Source: an uncultured Treponema sp.
GTDB lineage: Bacteria > Spirochaetota > Spirochaetia > Treponematales > Treponemataceae
Direction: 5' to 3'
NCBI GenBank assembly: GCA_937877535.1
Contig: CALFJF010000018.1
Location: 1 to 44,065, forward strand
Length of the DNA stretch: 44,065 nucleotides
Below are positions 1 to 7,449 of this stretch, piece after piece. Made by a program: the position numbers and the translations under genes. Numbering within the stretch: position 1 is the first letter of the stretch; every line of letters begins with the position of its first letter. The notes under the pieces were generated by a model. It ran no database searches and was not told the origin of the DNA. It was given only the letters and a program-made list of their open reading frames with translations.

Positions 1-98
1 GTACGCAGTTCTTTCAGTTTCATTTTCTCAAAAAGCAAGGCGGTATCGCTACCGCTTGCTTTGATGTTATTTTCTGGAATCCTCATCCGCTTTTTCAT
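1..98 (-). CDS. Start of an unidentified leftward gene, cut by the window edge
   Basis: Thirty-two codons are visible, beginning MKKRMRIPENN at position 98; a second ATG four codons later is also possible. The start lies inside the 3' end of the preceding 42-aa gene, so the two are translationally coupled. I do not recognise the family from this N-terminus. Its position, second in an operon driven by a promoter with a palindromic operator, resembles toxin-antitoxin or controller operons, but that is inference. The rest of the gene is needed to name it. Confidence 0.5.
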   Translation of the reverse strand, partial: MKKRMRIPENNIKASGSDTALLFEKMKLKELR

Positions 99-195
99 AG
101 ACATTCTCCAAAAGCGCGATGACCTCTTGCGTCTTGCCGTCTTTCAGCATGGAGATAATCAGCGAAAGCAGCAACTCAAATTCTTTGCTAGACAT
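67..195 (-). CDS. Small 42-aa protein, first gene of an autoregulated-looking operon
   Basis: The ORF starts at ATG 195 behind a good Shine-Dalgarno (AAGGAGT) and encodes MSSKEFELLLSLIISMLKDG followed by an acidic tail ending DSRK. It is predicted to be almost entirely helical, with no membrane segment or signal peptide. A perfect 8-bp-arm palindrome sits between the -35 and -10 of its promoter, and the downstream gene overlaps its end. The size and layout resemble an antitoxin or small regulator, but no DNA-binding motif is clear. The function is unknown. Confidence 0.55.
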   Translation of the reverse strand: MSSKEFELLLSLIISMLKDGKTQEVIALLENVYEKADEDSRK

Positions 196-224
196 ATTCA
201 ACTCCTTGTCTTTTAGATGGTTAC

Positions 225-254
225 AGTGTACCACGTTAAAGCGTGGTACGTCAA
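225..254 (-). promoter_or_regulatory. Promoter with palindromic operator for the leftward pair
   Basis: On the minus strand TTGACG (249-254) and TACACT (225-230) are separated by 18 bp. The inverted repeat GTACCACG-N6-CGTGGTAC (228-249) fills the spacer and touches both hexamers. A repressor bound there would block RNA polymerase. The site also lies in the divergent gap to the methyltransferase gene and could affect both directions. Confidence 0.7.
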
Positions 255-297
255 GGGGGTTTTAGAAAAAAAAACGATGGAAGCGGGGTGATTTTTT

Positions 298-1179
298 ATG
301 GGAAATCAAGGCTATCTTTTCGACGATATAGAAATATTTTCTCCTAGAAAAAAGAAAACAAAGGCAGAGTTCTACGACTACGAGAGCTTCGTCAAGAAGT
401 TCACGGACGCGCCAAAGACGACCGATGACTGCTACACCCCGCGCGACGTATACGAGGAAGTCCTTAATTATGTGAATACGATTTGTCCGCTCAATGGCAA
501 GAAGATAATCCGCCCGTTCTATCCGGGCGGCGACTACAAGAACTGCGAGTACCCCGACGACGGCGTGGTGATTGACAACCCGCCCTTCTCAATTCTGAGC
601 GGCATCATAGAATTCTATGTCGGGGAGGGCGTGAAGTTCTTTCTTTTCTCTCCCGCGCTGATTTGCACGCATAAAGCGGATATTTGCACGGCTGTTGTCG
701 CGAACGCCGATATTGTCTACACCAACGGCGCGGTTGTGAAGACAAACTTCGTCACGAACCTGCTTTCTGCGGACATACTGCTGATTACCGCCCCCGAGCT
801 TAAAACGAGCCTGGAGCGTTTGAAGCCACGGAAAGCGAGGCTTTTGAAAAACGCATACCCAAAAAATGTGCTGGGAGTCGCCGAAATGCACCAGCTCGTT
901 AACGGCGGGGAAAGGTTCGTGGTAAAGAGGAGCGAGGCGAGGCTAACCAGACATCTTGACGGGCTTCCCAAAGACCTTTTCGGGAAGCATTTGCTCGTTT
1001 CCGACCAAAAGGCGGAGGAATTTGCGGCGGCAAAAGCACGGGCGGATGCGGCAAAAGCACGGGCGGATGCGGCAAAAGCACGGGCGGATGCGGCAAAAGC
1101 GATAGTCATAGAGTTGTCCGAAAGGGAGCGGGGCATAGTCAAAGAATTGTCCGCCAAGCAAGAGGAGGCAAGGGGGTGA
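298..1179 (+). CDS. Phage-type DNA adenine (N6) methyltransferase
   Basis: The 293-aa protein has the N6-adenine methyltransferase catalytic motif DNPPFS at residues 93-98, preceded by a CYTP segment (45-48) that often marks phage Dam-like enzymes. A conventional FxGxG SAM loop is not obvious; PFYPGGDY (73-80) may replace it. The C-terminus (about 240-290) is an Ala/Lys/Arg-rich coiled coil built on three copies of a seven-residue unit KARADAA. It probably modifies phage or host DNA for protection from restriction. It is divergent from the 42-aa gene and convergent with hicB. No cognate restriction enzyme is visible, although the cut-off gene at the left edge could be one. The start follows a GGGGTGAT ribosome site. 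Confidence 0.75.
   Translation: MGNQGYLFDDIEIFSPRKKKTKAEFYDYESFVKKFTDAPKTTDDCYTPRDVYEEVLNYVNTICPLNGKKIIRPFYPGGDYKNCEYPDDGVVIDNPPFSILSGIIEFYVGEGVKFFLFSPALICTHKADICTAVVANADIVYTNGAVVKTNFVTNLLSADILLITAPELKTSLERLKPRKARLLKNAYPKNVLGVAEMHQLVNGGERFVVKRSEARLTRHLDGLPKDLFGKHLLVSDQKAEEFAAAKARADAAKARADAAKARADAAKAIVIELSERERGIVKELSAKQEEARG
1027..1100 (+). repeat. 21-bp tandem repeat, three and a half copies
   Basis: Three identical 21-bp units (1027-1047, 1048-1068, 1069-1089) plus 11 bp of a fourth lie in frame in the methyltransferase gene. Each adds seven residues to a coiled-coil tail. Unit gain or loss by slippage would lengthen or shorten the tail without a frameshift. Confidence 0.95.
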
Positions 1180-1220
1180 AAATGTCTGAGCGGTTTGGTG
1201 GGGCAAGCCCTGCCGCGGGG

Positions 1221-1631
1221 TCAGGCAATGGCGGTCTTTGGCTCGGAAACGCCCAGGATTTTTTTGAGCGCGTCTTGCAAAACTTGCGAGAAGTTCACGC
1301 CCGCTTTCTCCGCCTTGCTGTTGAGCCATGCGGGGAGCGTGCAGTTTTTCTTGACGGCAGTGTTATTCATAAGCATACGCCAAGCGTCCGTATCGGCGCG
1401 GACAAGGGAAACAATGCCGTCCGTTTTGATGTCGCTGATTGCAGACGGCGCGGGGATTGGCTTTCCCTCGTCCTCGTAGTCGGCAAGCATCATCTCCATG
1501 GCGTCTTCCGCCATTTCAAGAGATTCCGCCATGTCGTCTCCGCAAGTGAAGGTGCCGGGAATGTCGGGAACGCTCACATTGTAGCCGCCCTCTTCGGCTT
1601 CCTCAAAAATCACAGGGTACACATATTTCAT
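1221..1631 (-). CDS. hicB: HicB antitoxin
   Basis: The 136-aa protein starts at ATG 1631, behind GGAGG with ideal spacing; an upstream in-frame ATG lies inside that ribosome site and is rejected. The N-terminal half has the HicB partial RNase H-like fold, with YPVIFEEAEEGGYNVSVPDI and a following helix rich in Met and Glu. The C-terminal half (about 95-130) looks like a ribbon-helix-helix DNA-binding domain. In the family HicB binds HicA and represses the shared promoter. It lies 42 bp downstream of hicA, the usual toxin-first order. As a prophage cargo gene it may stabilise the prophage or act in phage defence; this role is inferred. Confidence 0.88.
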   Translation of the reverse strand: MKYVYPVIFEEAEEGGYNVSVPDIPGTFTCGDDMAESLEMAEDAMEMMLADYEDEGKPIPAPSAISDIKTDGIVSLVRADTDAWRMLMNNTAVKKNCTLPAWLNSKAEKAGVNFSQVLQDALKKILGVSEPKTAIA

Positions 1632-1673
1632 AAAGACCTCCAAAAAACGCGGGGATTGCTCCCCGCCGCCGAT

Positions 1674-1853
1674 TTAGAGAAGTCCGGCTTCTTTCAGAAT
1701 CGCAAGGGCAGTACCTTTCTTGATGTCGCCCCTGTGTCGTGGAATGGAAATCTTCTTTTTGCCGTCTGGCGAAACCGCCTTTTCATGGTTCGCGCCTTGA
1801 ACAAGCGACCAGCCGGCCTTGATGAACTTCCGTTCAAGCTCGAGCTTTGTCAT
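1674..1853 (-). CDS. hicA: HicA mRNA interferase toxin
   Basis: The 59-aa protein starts at ATG 1853 behind GGAGG. It has the double-stranded-RNA-binding-like HicA fold: an N-terminal LERKFIKAGW helix, the catalytic His in GANHEK (His23), and the IPRHRGD strand-turn followed by a final helix KKGTALAILKEAG. HicA toxins cleave mRNA and tmRNA until neutralised by HicB, encoded immediately downstream. Length and motifs match intact family members, so the toxin is probably functional. Confidence 0.88.
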   Translation of the reverse strand: MTKLELERKFIKAGWSLVQGANHEKAVSPDGKKKISIPRHRGDIKKGTALAILKEAGLL

Positions 1854-1872
1854 TTCGTCCTCCACGATTATT

Positions 1873-1901
1873 ATTATACGCATAAAAGGCGTATTAGTCA
1901 A
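1873..1901 (-). promoter_or_regulatory. hicAB promoter with operator in the spacer
   Basis: On the minus strand TTGACT (1896-1901) and a perfect TATAAT (1873-1878) are 17 bp apart. The inverted repeat ATACGC-N7-GCGTAT (1876-1881 and 1889-1894) overlaps the -10 and spacer. This is a textbook sigma-70 promoter with a repressor site, probably bound by HicB or the HicAB complex. Confidence 0.85.
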
Positions 1902-1946
1902 GAGGGGGGGTTGAGAAAAAAAATGTAAAAAGTATGAGCGGGCGGG

Positions 1947-1967
1947 TGGTTTCGACAGGCTCAACCA
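1947..1967. repeat. REP-like palindromic repeat, copy 1
   Basis: TGGTTTCGACAGGCTCAACC is an imperfect palindrome centred on the CGACAGG segment. Relatives occur near 11.9, 14.1, 19.7 and 31.4 kb, always between genes. This copy lies between the hicA promoter and the late-operon motif. Confidence 0.75.
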
Positions 1968-1996
1968 GTGCAAGAGTGAAAGTTCATTTTTTTTTG

Positions 1997-2010
1997 GTTT
2001 ATGGGATAGG
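1997..2010 (+). promoter_or_regulatory. Conserved 14-bp motif, copy 1, upstream of the head operon
   Basis: GTTTATGGGATAGG ends 50 bp before the protease start. The same 14 bases precede the gpN-like gene (12616-12629) and the LysM hub gene (14197-14210), and nowhere else that I found. A T-rich run stands just upstream. It is a candidate late promoter element or activator site; the function is inferred from position only. Confidence 0.6.
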
Positions 2011-2060
2011 TTGCTTTTATTTTTGCGGTGATAATTTTTTCAAAAAGAGGGAAAAACAAA

Positions 2061-3131
2061 ATGGATATTTTGATAGAGGGCGAAATTTGTAAAGACTGCG
2101 GCGAAAACGGAACGGTTGACGCTACGCAAATTCGCGCCGCGTTAAAAGAGGTAGAAAACGCGATTGATAAAACTGTGCGATTTGTGATTGACTCCCCTGG
2201 CGGTAGCGTGTGGGAGGGTGTGGCAATTTACAACGAAATTCGCGATTTTTGCAGAAACCACGCCGATTTTTCCGTTTCAACGTATATAAAAGGCATGGCG
2301 GCAAGCATGGCAAGCGTTATTGCGCTCGCGCCGAGCGCGGTGTTGCCTCGCGCGGTGGTTTCGTGCGAGGACAATAGCGTTTTTATGATTCATAAAGCGT
2401 GGGGGTTGTGCGTTGGCAATGCGGACGAAATGCAAAAAGAGGGCGCGTTGCTTTCTAAAATCGACAATTTGATTGTGAATGCGTACGCCAAAAAGTCGCA
2501 TTTTGCGCAAGAGAAATTGCTCAAAATGATGAGCGAAGAAACATGGTTTTTTGGCGAGGAAATTTTAACGGCGGGGTTTGCCGATGAAATCGTTTCAACT
2601 CAAAACGATTTTGAACGCGATGAATTGATGAGCGAGGCGTTTGCGCGTTTTGGCGCGTGTAATGCAAAGATTCGCAAAATGGAAGAAAAAGCGCAAAGCG
2701 TCGATTTTGACGCGGTGGCATTGGCTTTGCAAGAAAACGAAAGTTTTTCTAAAAATAATAAAACGGAGGAATTGCAAATGAATCTTGAGCAATTCAAAGC
2801 GCAAAATCCTGAACTCTATAAAGAGATTTGTGATGAAGCGCGAAAAGAGGGCGCGGCGAATGAACGGAAACGTTCGGCGCGATTTTTGGCAATGGCGGAA
2901 AAGTCGGGAAGCGCGGATGCGCGGGCGTTCGCGCTTAAATGTATTTCCGACGGTGCGAATCCGTCGGACGAAGTGATTGTTGATGCGTTCATGGATTTTA
3001 ACGTATCGGCAAAAATGCGCGATGCGCTTGCAAAAGATGAAAAAGTCGCAGACGTTTCAGTTCCAAAAAATGAACTCGACGACAACGGCGATTATTTTGA
3101 CAAACTCGACCGCGCTCTTTTGGGAATATAA
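2061..3131 (+). CDS. Prohead protease (ClpP/S49-like) fused to scaffold domain
   Basis: The 356-aa protein starts at ATG 2061 after an AGAGGG site; a GTG at 2028 is the alternative. Residues 1-190 are a ClpP-fold protease: IDSPGGSVWEG (43-53) forms the oxyanion region, Ser82 in GMAASMAS is the nucleophile, and His111 in FMIHKAWG completes the visible dyad. Residues 240-356 are charged and helical, as in capsid scaffolds. This matches the Mu gpI and lambda gpC arrangement, in which the protease cuts the scaffold and itself during head maturation. It is the first gene of the head operon in this window. Confidence 0.87.
   Translation: MDILIEGEICKDCGENGTVDATQIRAALKEVENAIDKTVRFVIDSPGGSVWEGVAIYNEIRDFCRNHADFSVSTYIKGMAASMASVIALAPSAVLPRAVVSCEDNSVFMIHKAWGLCVGNADEMQKEGALLSKIDNLIVNAYAKKSHFAQEKLLKMMSEETWFFGEEILTAGFADEIVSTQNDFERDELMSEAFARFGACNAKIRKMEEKAQSVDFDAVALALQENESFSKNNKTEELQMNLEQFKAQNPELYKEICDEARKEGAANERKRSARFLAMAEKSGSADARAFALKCISDGANPSDEVIVDAFMDFNVSAKMRDALAKDEKVADVSVPKNELDDNGDYFDKLDRALLGI
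2778..3131 (+). CDS. Nested scaffold protein from an internal in-frame start
   Basis: A strong GGAGGA site (2765-2770) stands 7 nt before an in-frame ATG at 2778, inside the protease gene. Translation from there gives a 117-aa protein beginning MNLEQFKAQNPEL that is just the charged C-terminal domain. Mu gene Z within I, and lambda Nu3 within C, use the same trick to make excess scaffold. I therefore call it a separate product, although no expression data are available. Confidence 0.75.
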   Translation: MNLEQFKAQNPELYKEICDEARKEGAANERKRSARFLAMAEKSGSADARAFALKCISDGANPSDEVIVDAFMDFNVSAKMRDALAKDEKVADVSVPKNELDDNGDYFDKLDRALLGI

Positions 3132-3146
3132 GGCAAGGAGGAAAAG

Positions 3147-3521
3147 ATGGGTAAGGCATTTTACGGAAATTATGAAACCGAAACGCACAATTTAGACGTT
3201 TTGCTTTTGGGTAACAACCAATTTGAAACGGCGGTTTTGGCTCTTTCGAGCGGTGAGAGCGCACAAACGGGAAGCGTTTTGGAAATGGACTATTCAAACG
3301 GGTCATACAAACTTGCGGGCGCGACTCCAAAGGGTGCGCTCGGTGTGCTTGTTTCAAATGAAAAATACACGCAGGCGGGAAATATTGCCGTTCGCGTGTG
3401 CATTAGCGGGCAAGTAAATCGCGACCTTTTGGATTGGGCGGGAAACGCGCCAACCGATGAACAGGCGGCGGCATTGCGCGATTATGCGATTTTTGCAAAA
3501 AACGTTGTCAAAACGAACTAA
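3147..3521 (+). CDS. Capsid decoration protein (lambda gpD-like)
   Basis: The 124-aa protein lies between the protease and the major capsid protein, the usual place for a head-stabilising decoration protein. It starts after AAGGAGG. The sequence is rich in small residues and beta strands, with a central SYKLAGATPKGALGVLVS segment typical of gpD/DUF2190-like proteins. It should trimerise on the expanded head surface. Assignment rests mainly on position and fold-like features, because members diverge strongly. Confidence 0.6.
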   Translation: MGKAFYGNYETETHNLDVLLLGNNQFETAVLALSSGESAQTGSVLEMDYSNGSYKLAGATPKGALGVLVSNEKYTQAGNIAVRVCISGQVNRDLLDWAGNAPTDEQAAALRDYAIFAKNVVKTN

Positions 3522-3539
3522 AGGAATGGAGGCTAGACG

Positions 3540-4625
3540 ATGGAATCAATGGAATTTAGAAAAAAAAGATTAAGCGGATTTATCAATGACCGTGAAGCAC
3601 CAAAAAAGAGACTTTTGAGCCGCCCGTTCAAAAGCCGAGAAGAGGACTATACAAGCGCGGATTATATCGAGTTCGATATGTTTTCCGCGCGCGATGTAAT
3701 CGCACCAACGTTGCGCGATGCTCGCACGGGTACGGTGGTCGTACAGCCTGACCAGTGGAGCGAAAAACGCTTTCGTCCGTCTTACATTGGACTTGAAGAG
3801 CCGATTATGCTCTACGATTTGACGCGCAGACTTCCAGGCGAGAGCGAAGAAATCGAAAACAATACCGATTGGGAATTGCGAGCGTTGCCCGTTGCTGACC
3901 GTATTTTGCGCAAAATGCACAATATGATTGGTTTGCAAGTTGACGTGCAAAACGCGCAAATTTTGCAAACGGGCAAACTCGATTTGAAAGATGACAAGGG
4001 CAATTCGTCTTTTGTACTCGATTTTGGGGCAAAAGCAACGCACTTTCCGACGGCGGTGAGCGCGGCAAACATTTGCGATAGCATTGCCGCGCTTTGCGAT
4101 ACGGTTGCAGCAGACGGCGAGCGTCCGCTTGCGTATTTGATTATGTCAAGTACGGCTTTTCAGACGCTCGCAGCAGACGCGACGTTCCAGAAAAACGTTG
4201 TCCGCGACGGTTTGGGGTTGGGTTCGCTCTCTCCACAGGGGCGCGGCTTGGGTGAAACTTACTACGGATGGGCAATGTTTGGAATGCACCGCCTTGAAAT
4301 CTACGTGTACAATGCTTCATACACGATGCCAAACGGTACAACCGTACCATTCCTTGACCCAAAAAAAATTATTGTGTTGCCACGGGAAGAGGACCTTGAT
4401 TTTCGGACAGTGTACGGCGGTGTTCCGTCGCGCGGCATGAGCGCACCGTTCTCGGACGCTTTCCCGCAAACAATCACGTACACCGATAACGGGGAATCGT
4501 TTATTCGTGTGCATAACCGCGTCTATTGGTACGAAAAAGGCGACGGTTTTGTGGTAGAAGCAAAGAGTCGCCCGCTTTCAATTCCCGTTTCTCTTGAACG
4601 CTGGGGTTGTTTGACGCTGGCTTAA
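3540..4625 (+). CDS. Major capsid protein (lambda gpE-like, HK97 fold family)
   Basis: The 361-aa protein has the length and character of the gpE major capsid family. It has a basic N-terminus, then a segment with FSARDVIAPTLRD, a central IGLEEPIMLYDLTRRLPGE loop and a C-terminal region with the conserved-looking YWYEKGDGFVVEAKSRPL. It builds the icosahedral shell and follows the protease and decoration genes directly. GGAGG lies 8 nt before the ATG. The position after protease-scaffold-decoration makes this call strong. Confidence 0.82.
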   Translation: MESMEFRKKRLSGFINDREAPKKRLLSRPFKSREEDYTSADYIEFDMFSARDVIAPTLRDARTGTVVVQPDQWSEKRFRPSYIGLEEPIMLYDLTRRLPGESEEIENNTDWELRALPVADRILRKMHNMIGLQVDVQNAQILQTGKLDLKDDKGNSSFVLDFGAKATHFPTAVSAANICDSIAALCDTVAADGERPLAYLIMSSTAFQTLAADATFQKNVVRDGLGLGSLSPQGRGLGETYYGWAMFGMHRLEIYVYNASYTMPNGTTVPFLDPKKIIVLPREEDLDFRTVYGGVPSRGMSAPFSDAFPQTITYTDNGESFIRVHNRVYWYEKGDGFVVEAKSRPLSIPVSLERWGCLTLA

Positions 4626-4637
4626 CGGGGGTAACGC

Positions 4638-4850
4638 ATGAAATTTATTGTTGGCGGCGTTGCGCTGGTGAGTGGTGGCAAAATTTTTGCGTCTGGGGAA
4701 GAAATTTCTGAATCGGATTTTTTGGATTCTACAACGTTTGAAAATGCAAAAAATAAAAATCTGATTGTTGCTACAGAAACTTCTAACGTTAAAAGCGATG
4801 TAGAAAACACTACAGAAACTTCTAAAAAGAGCGGGAAGAAAAAAGAATGA
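4638..4850 (+). CDS. Small phage protein downstream of capsid
   Basis: This 70-aa protein starts MKFIVGGVALVSGGKIFASG and ends in a Lys-rich tail (KKSGKKKE). The first half is beta-rich; the second is hydrophilic and Thr/Ser/Lys-rich. It lies between the capsid gene and the joining genes and overlaps the next gene by ATGA, so it is part of the head operon. Similar short proteins occur at this place in other contractile-tailed phages, but I cannot give a function. Confidence 0.6.
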   Translation: MKFIVGGVALVSGGKIFASGEEISESDFLDSTTFENAKNKNLIVATETSNVKSDVENTTETSKKSGKKKE

Positions 4851-5290
4851 GTCTTAGGGAACTTGCGGCAAAGGATGGGCAGCGCATTTTTTCGCTCGAC
4901 GAGGGCGGGGTTGCTTTTACTTTGATTGACGAAAACGGATGCGCTTTTGAGTGTTCTGGAATAATCGACGATATTGGTTTTTCTATTGACGCGGAGGGGG
5001 CGCAAACGGCGGGGCGCACGGCAACGGCGGCGTTTCCGTCAATGCAAGTTCAAAGAGACGGGCGCACGGTTGCCCCGTGCGACGGTTGGACGCTTGTTTT
5101 TACCGATTTGCACGGGGTCAAACGGCGGTACGCGGTTTCCTATGCCGCGCCAGATTTAATGCTTTCAATAACGCGCGTTTATTTACGCGCCGATTTGTCG
5201 GAATCAGGCGAGGTGCTTATTGACGAATCGAACGAATCGGAAGCGTCCGAGAAATCCGACGAATCTAAAGAAACAGAGACAGGCGAATGA
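4847..5290 (+). CDS. Putative head-tail joining protein
   Basis: The 147-aa protein is coupled by ATGA overlaps to both neighbours. Residues 1-110 are mixed alpha/beta with a DGWTLVFTDLHGVKRRYAVS segment; the last 35 residues are a low-complexity Glu/Ser tail rich in ESNESEASEKSDES. Its place between capsid and tail-terminator-like genes suggests an adaptor or neck protein. I see no diagnostic motif, so the role is inferred from order alone. Confidence 0.5.
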   Translation: MSLRELAAKDGQRIFSLDEGGVAFTLIDENGCAFECSGIIDDIGFSIDAEGAQTAGRTATAAFPSMQVQRDGRTVAPCDGWTLVFTDLHGVKRRYAVSYAAPDLMLSITRVYLRADLSESGEVLIDESNESEASEKSDESKETETGE

Positions 5291-5865
5291 AAGAGGATAA
5301 TATTGAATTGATTTCTGGAAAACTTGCTAATTTGCTCAAAAGCGCAATCGGCGAGTTGGAGACAAAAGAGGAAAACGCGGAGGAGCGATTTCCGCGCATT
5401 TATTTTGAGTCTCCCGTGTTTCAGGCTCTTGACAATAGAAAAAATCCTTTCCCGCTTGTCAATGTGCATTTAGATAGCGTTAAGGTTGATTCTGGTTCGG
5501 CTACGATAAACCGCCGTAACCATACAGCAACGTTTTCGCTCGATTGCTACGGCGCGGGCAATTTTACGGCGGCAGCAAATGCGGTAACAACGGCAAGTCA
5601 AAACGCATGGAAAACCGCGCGAATTGTGCGGCGCGTGTTGCAAGATGAAGAAAACACGTATCTAGGATTGCGCGGGGTTGTCGGTTCGCATTTGCTCACG
5701 CAATACCAGGCGGGCGAGCCGTGGGATAACAACGAAAGCGCGATTGCGGTAATTGTGGTTCGTCTTTTGATGGAAGTGTCTTATTTTGAAGACGTTGACA
5801 TTATAACGGGCGAATTGCTCGAATCTTGCCGCGTAAAAGTAAACGCAGACGGCGAAGTTCAATAA
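5287..5865 (+). CDS. Putative tail terminator / tail completion protein
   Basis: The 192-aa protein sits immediately before the sheath gene, where contractile phages encode the tail terminator or gp37-like completion protein. It has a mixed fold with PLVNVHLDSVKVDSGSA and a strand NHTATFSLDCYG, followed by a long helix with TARIVRRVLQDEENTYLGL. These features resemble DUF1834/gp37-type proteins, but the match is by eye. The ATG overlaps the previous stop. Confidence 0.5.
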   Translation: MKEDNIELISGKLANLLKSAIGELETKEENAEERFPRIYFESPVFQALDNRKNPFPLVNVHLDSVKVDSGSATINRRNHTATFSLDCYGAGNFTAAANAVTTASQNAWKTARIVRRVLQDEENTYLGLRGVVGSHLLTQYQAGEPWDNNESAIAVIVVRLLMEVSYFEDVDIITGELLESCRVKVNADGEVQ

Positions 5866-5887
5866 AAATCAAAATGGAGGGTCAAAA

Positions 5888-7390
5888 ATGGGTGTAACAA
5901 AAAGCGCGATTGCCCGTGTTACGGGGTGCGATGTTTCATTCAAAAATTTTAATACAGGCGGCGCGAATCTGCTTCCGCAGCGATTGGCGGTTATTGCGCA
6001 GGGCGCGGACAATGCAAGTTATACGCTAGAGCCGTTTGAAGTAACCGACGCGCAAACGGTACTTGAAAAAATGGGCGCGGGAAGTCTTGCGTATCTGGTA
6101 GCGTTGCAACTGTTTCCAAAAACTGGAACGCAAGCAACGTTTCCCGTTACGTTTTACCCCGTGGCATTTGAGGCAGATGCGCAAAAGACAAAAGCAACGG
6201 GTGCGCTCACGGTGTCAGGCAGCGTGGCAACAAAAAACGGGAGCGGTTCAATTATCATTGGCGGCGTAGAAATTTCTGTTGTCATTACAGAGGGGGAGAC
6301 CGCCGCCGATTTTGCAAAAGCGATTGCAGAGGAAATCAACAAAAGCGTTGAAATGCCCGTTTCCGCGGGTACTGTTGAACAAAAGACACCAGAAGGCGGG
6401 GGCAGTTATTACAATATTCCGCTTTCGGCAAAATGGAGTGGAAAAACGGGCAACGGAATCAAAATCGTTTACGATATTGAAACCGTTGGACTTTCGGTTG
6501 CAGCCGTTGCGTTTAGCGGGGGCGCGGGCGTTTTGAAAGTTGACAACGCGCTTTCGCTTTTTGGTGACGTGTGGGAAACGTTCATTTTGAATACGCTCGG
6601 TTATGATGAAAAAACGCTTTTGAACACGTATCAAACATTCGGAGAGTCGCGCTGGTCATGGCAGATTCAACGCCCGCTTTTGGTTGCGCATGGGTGTACG
6701 GCTGATTACGCAACGCGCACGGCAATTTCAGACGAGCGCAAAAACGACCGTATCAATTTCTTTGTACAATCGACGGGTTCGCCTGAATTGGAGGCGGTTG
6801 TTGGTGCGCGTGGACTTTTGGACATTTTGACAACGGCAGACAGTGACCCCGCGCAAAATTACAAAGGTCTTTTCTCAAATCTGATTGCGGGAAATCGCAC
6901 GGTTCAAGAATCGTATTTGACAAGAAACAACGCGGTCAATAAAGGCGCGTCAACGAATGTTTTGGTAAGTTCATGCGCAAAACTTTCGGACACGGTGCTT
7001 TTTTGGCATCCTGAAAACGAGGGCAAAATTAAGTCGTGGCGGTACGTTGTGGATGCGGTCAAGTTGATGAACATCATCTACAATATTCGACTCATTAACG
7101 AACAAGATGAAGTGCAAGGTGCGCCGCTGCTTCCAGATTCGTCGGTTTCAAGTCACCCGAATGCAATTCGTCCGAAATCGTTTAGAACCTGGTACGCAAA
7201 TATGGCGGAATCGCTCGAAAACCTTGCATTGATTTCAGACGCAAAATTCACAAAAGAAAACATGGTTGTAGAAATTGATTCGGAAAATCCAAAGCGCGTC
7301 AATTCTACGATTCCCGTAAAACTTTCGGGCAACGTTGAAATCGTTTCAACTGATTTGTTCTTTGGGTTTTACGTGGGCGGTGCAGCGTAA
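5888..7390 (+). CDS. Contractile tail sheath protein (Mu gpL-like)
   Basis: The 500-aa protein has the architecture of tail sheath proteins. The N-terminal region contains NLLPQRLAVIAQGA, the variable middle is Gly-rich, and the C-terminal core includes NAIRPKSFRTWYANMAESLE and ends in the strand VEIVSTDLFFGFYVGGAA that interlocks subunits. It polymerises around the tail tube and contracts on infection. GGAGG precedes the ATG, and a hairpin terminator separates it from the tube gene. Together with the tube it shows the phage is a myovirus-type particle. Confidence 0.88.
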   Translation: MGVTKSAIARVTGCDVSFKNFNTGGANLLPQRLAVIAQGADNASYTLEPFEVTDAQTVLEKMGAGSLAYLVALQLFPKTGTQATFPVTFYPVAFEADAQKTKATGALTVSGSVATKNGSGSIIIGGVEISVVITEGETAADFAKAIAEEINKSVEMPVSAGTVEQKTPEGGGSYYNIPLSAKWSGKTGNGIKIVYDIETVGLSVAAVAFSGGAGVLKVDNALSLFGDVWETFILNTLGYDEKTLLNTYQTFGESRWSWQIQRPLLVAHGCTADYATRTAISDERKNDRINFFVQSTGSPELEAVVGARGLLDILTTADSDPAQNYKGLFSNLIAGNRTVQESYLTRNNAVNKGASTNVLVSSCAKLSDTVLFWHPENEGKIKSWRYVVDAVKLMNIIYNIRLINEQDEVQGAPLLPDSSVSSHPNAIRPKSFRTWYANMAESLENLALISDAKFTKENMVVEIDSENPKRVNSTIPVKLSGNVEIVSTDLFFGFYVGGAA

Positions 7391-7396
7391 AAAAAA

Positions 7397-7417
7397 CGGG
7401 GGCGTTTTGCCCCTTTT
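7397..7417 (+). terminator. Hairpin terminator after sheath gene
   Basis: GGGGC (7399-7403) and GCCCC (7409-7413) flank a GTTTT loop and are followed by TTTT. It is probably a partial terminator that adjusts sheath to tube expression. Confidence 0.6.
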
Positions 7418-7449
7418 AATCGTTTTATTTTAAGAAATAGGAGGAAAGT

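Noticed and set aside
717..1157. Leftward open frame of Ala-rich protein opposite the methyltransferase
   Set aside because: It mirrors the tandem repeats of the real gene on the other strand and has no ribosome site.
1176..1928. Long rightward open frame of 250 codons
   Set aside because: It lies opposite hicA and hicB, which have strong motifs, ribosome sites and a promoter on the other strand; its translation has no family likeness.
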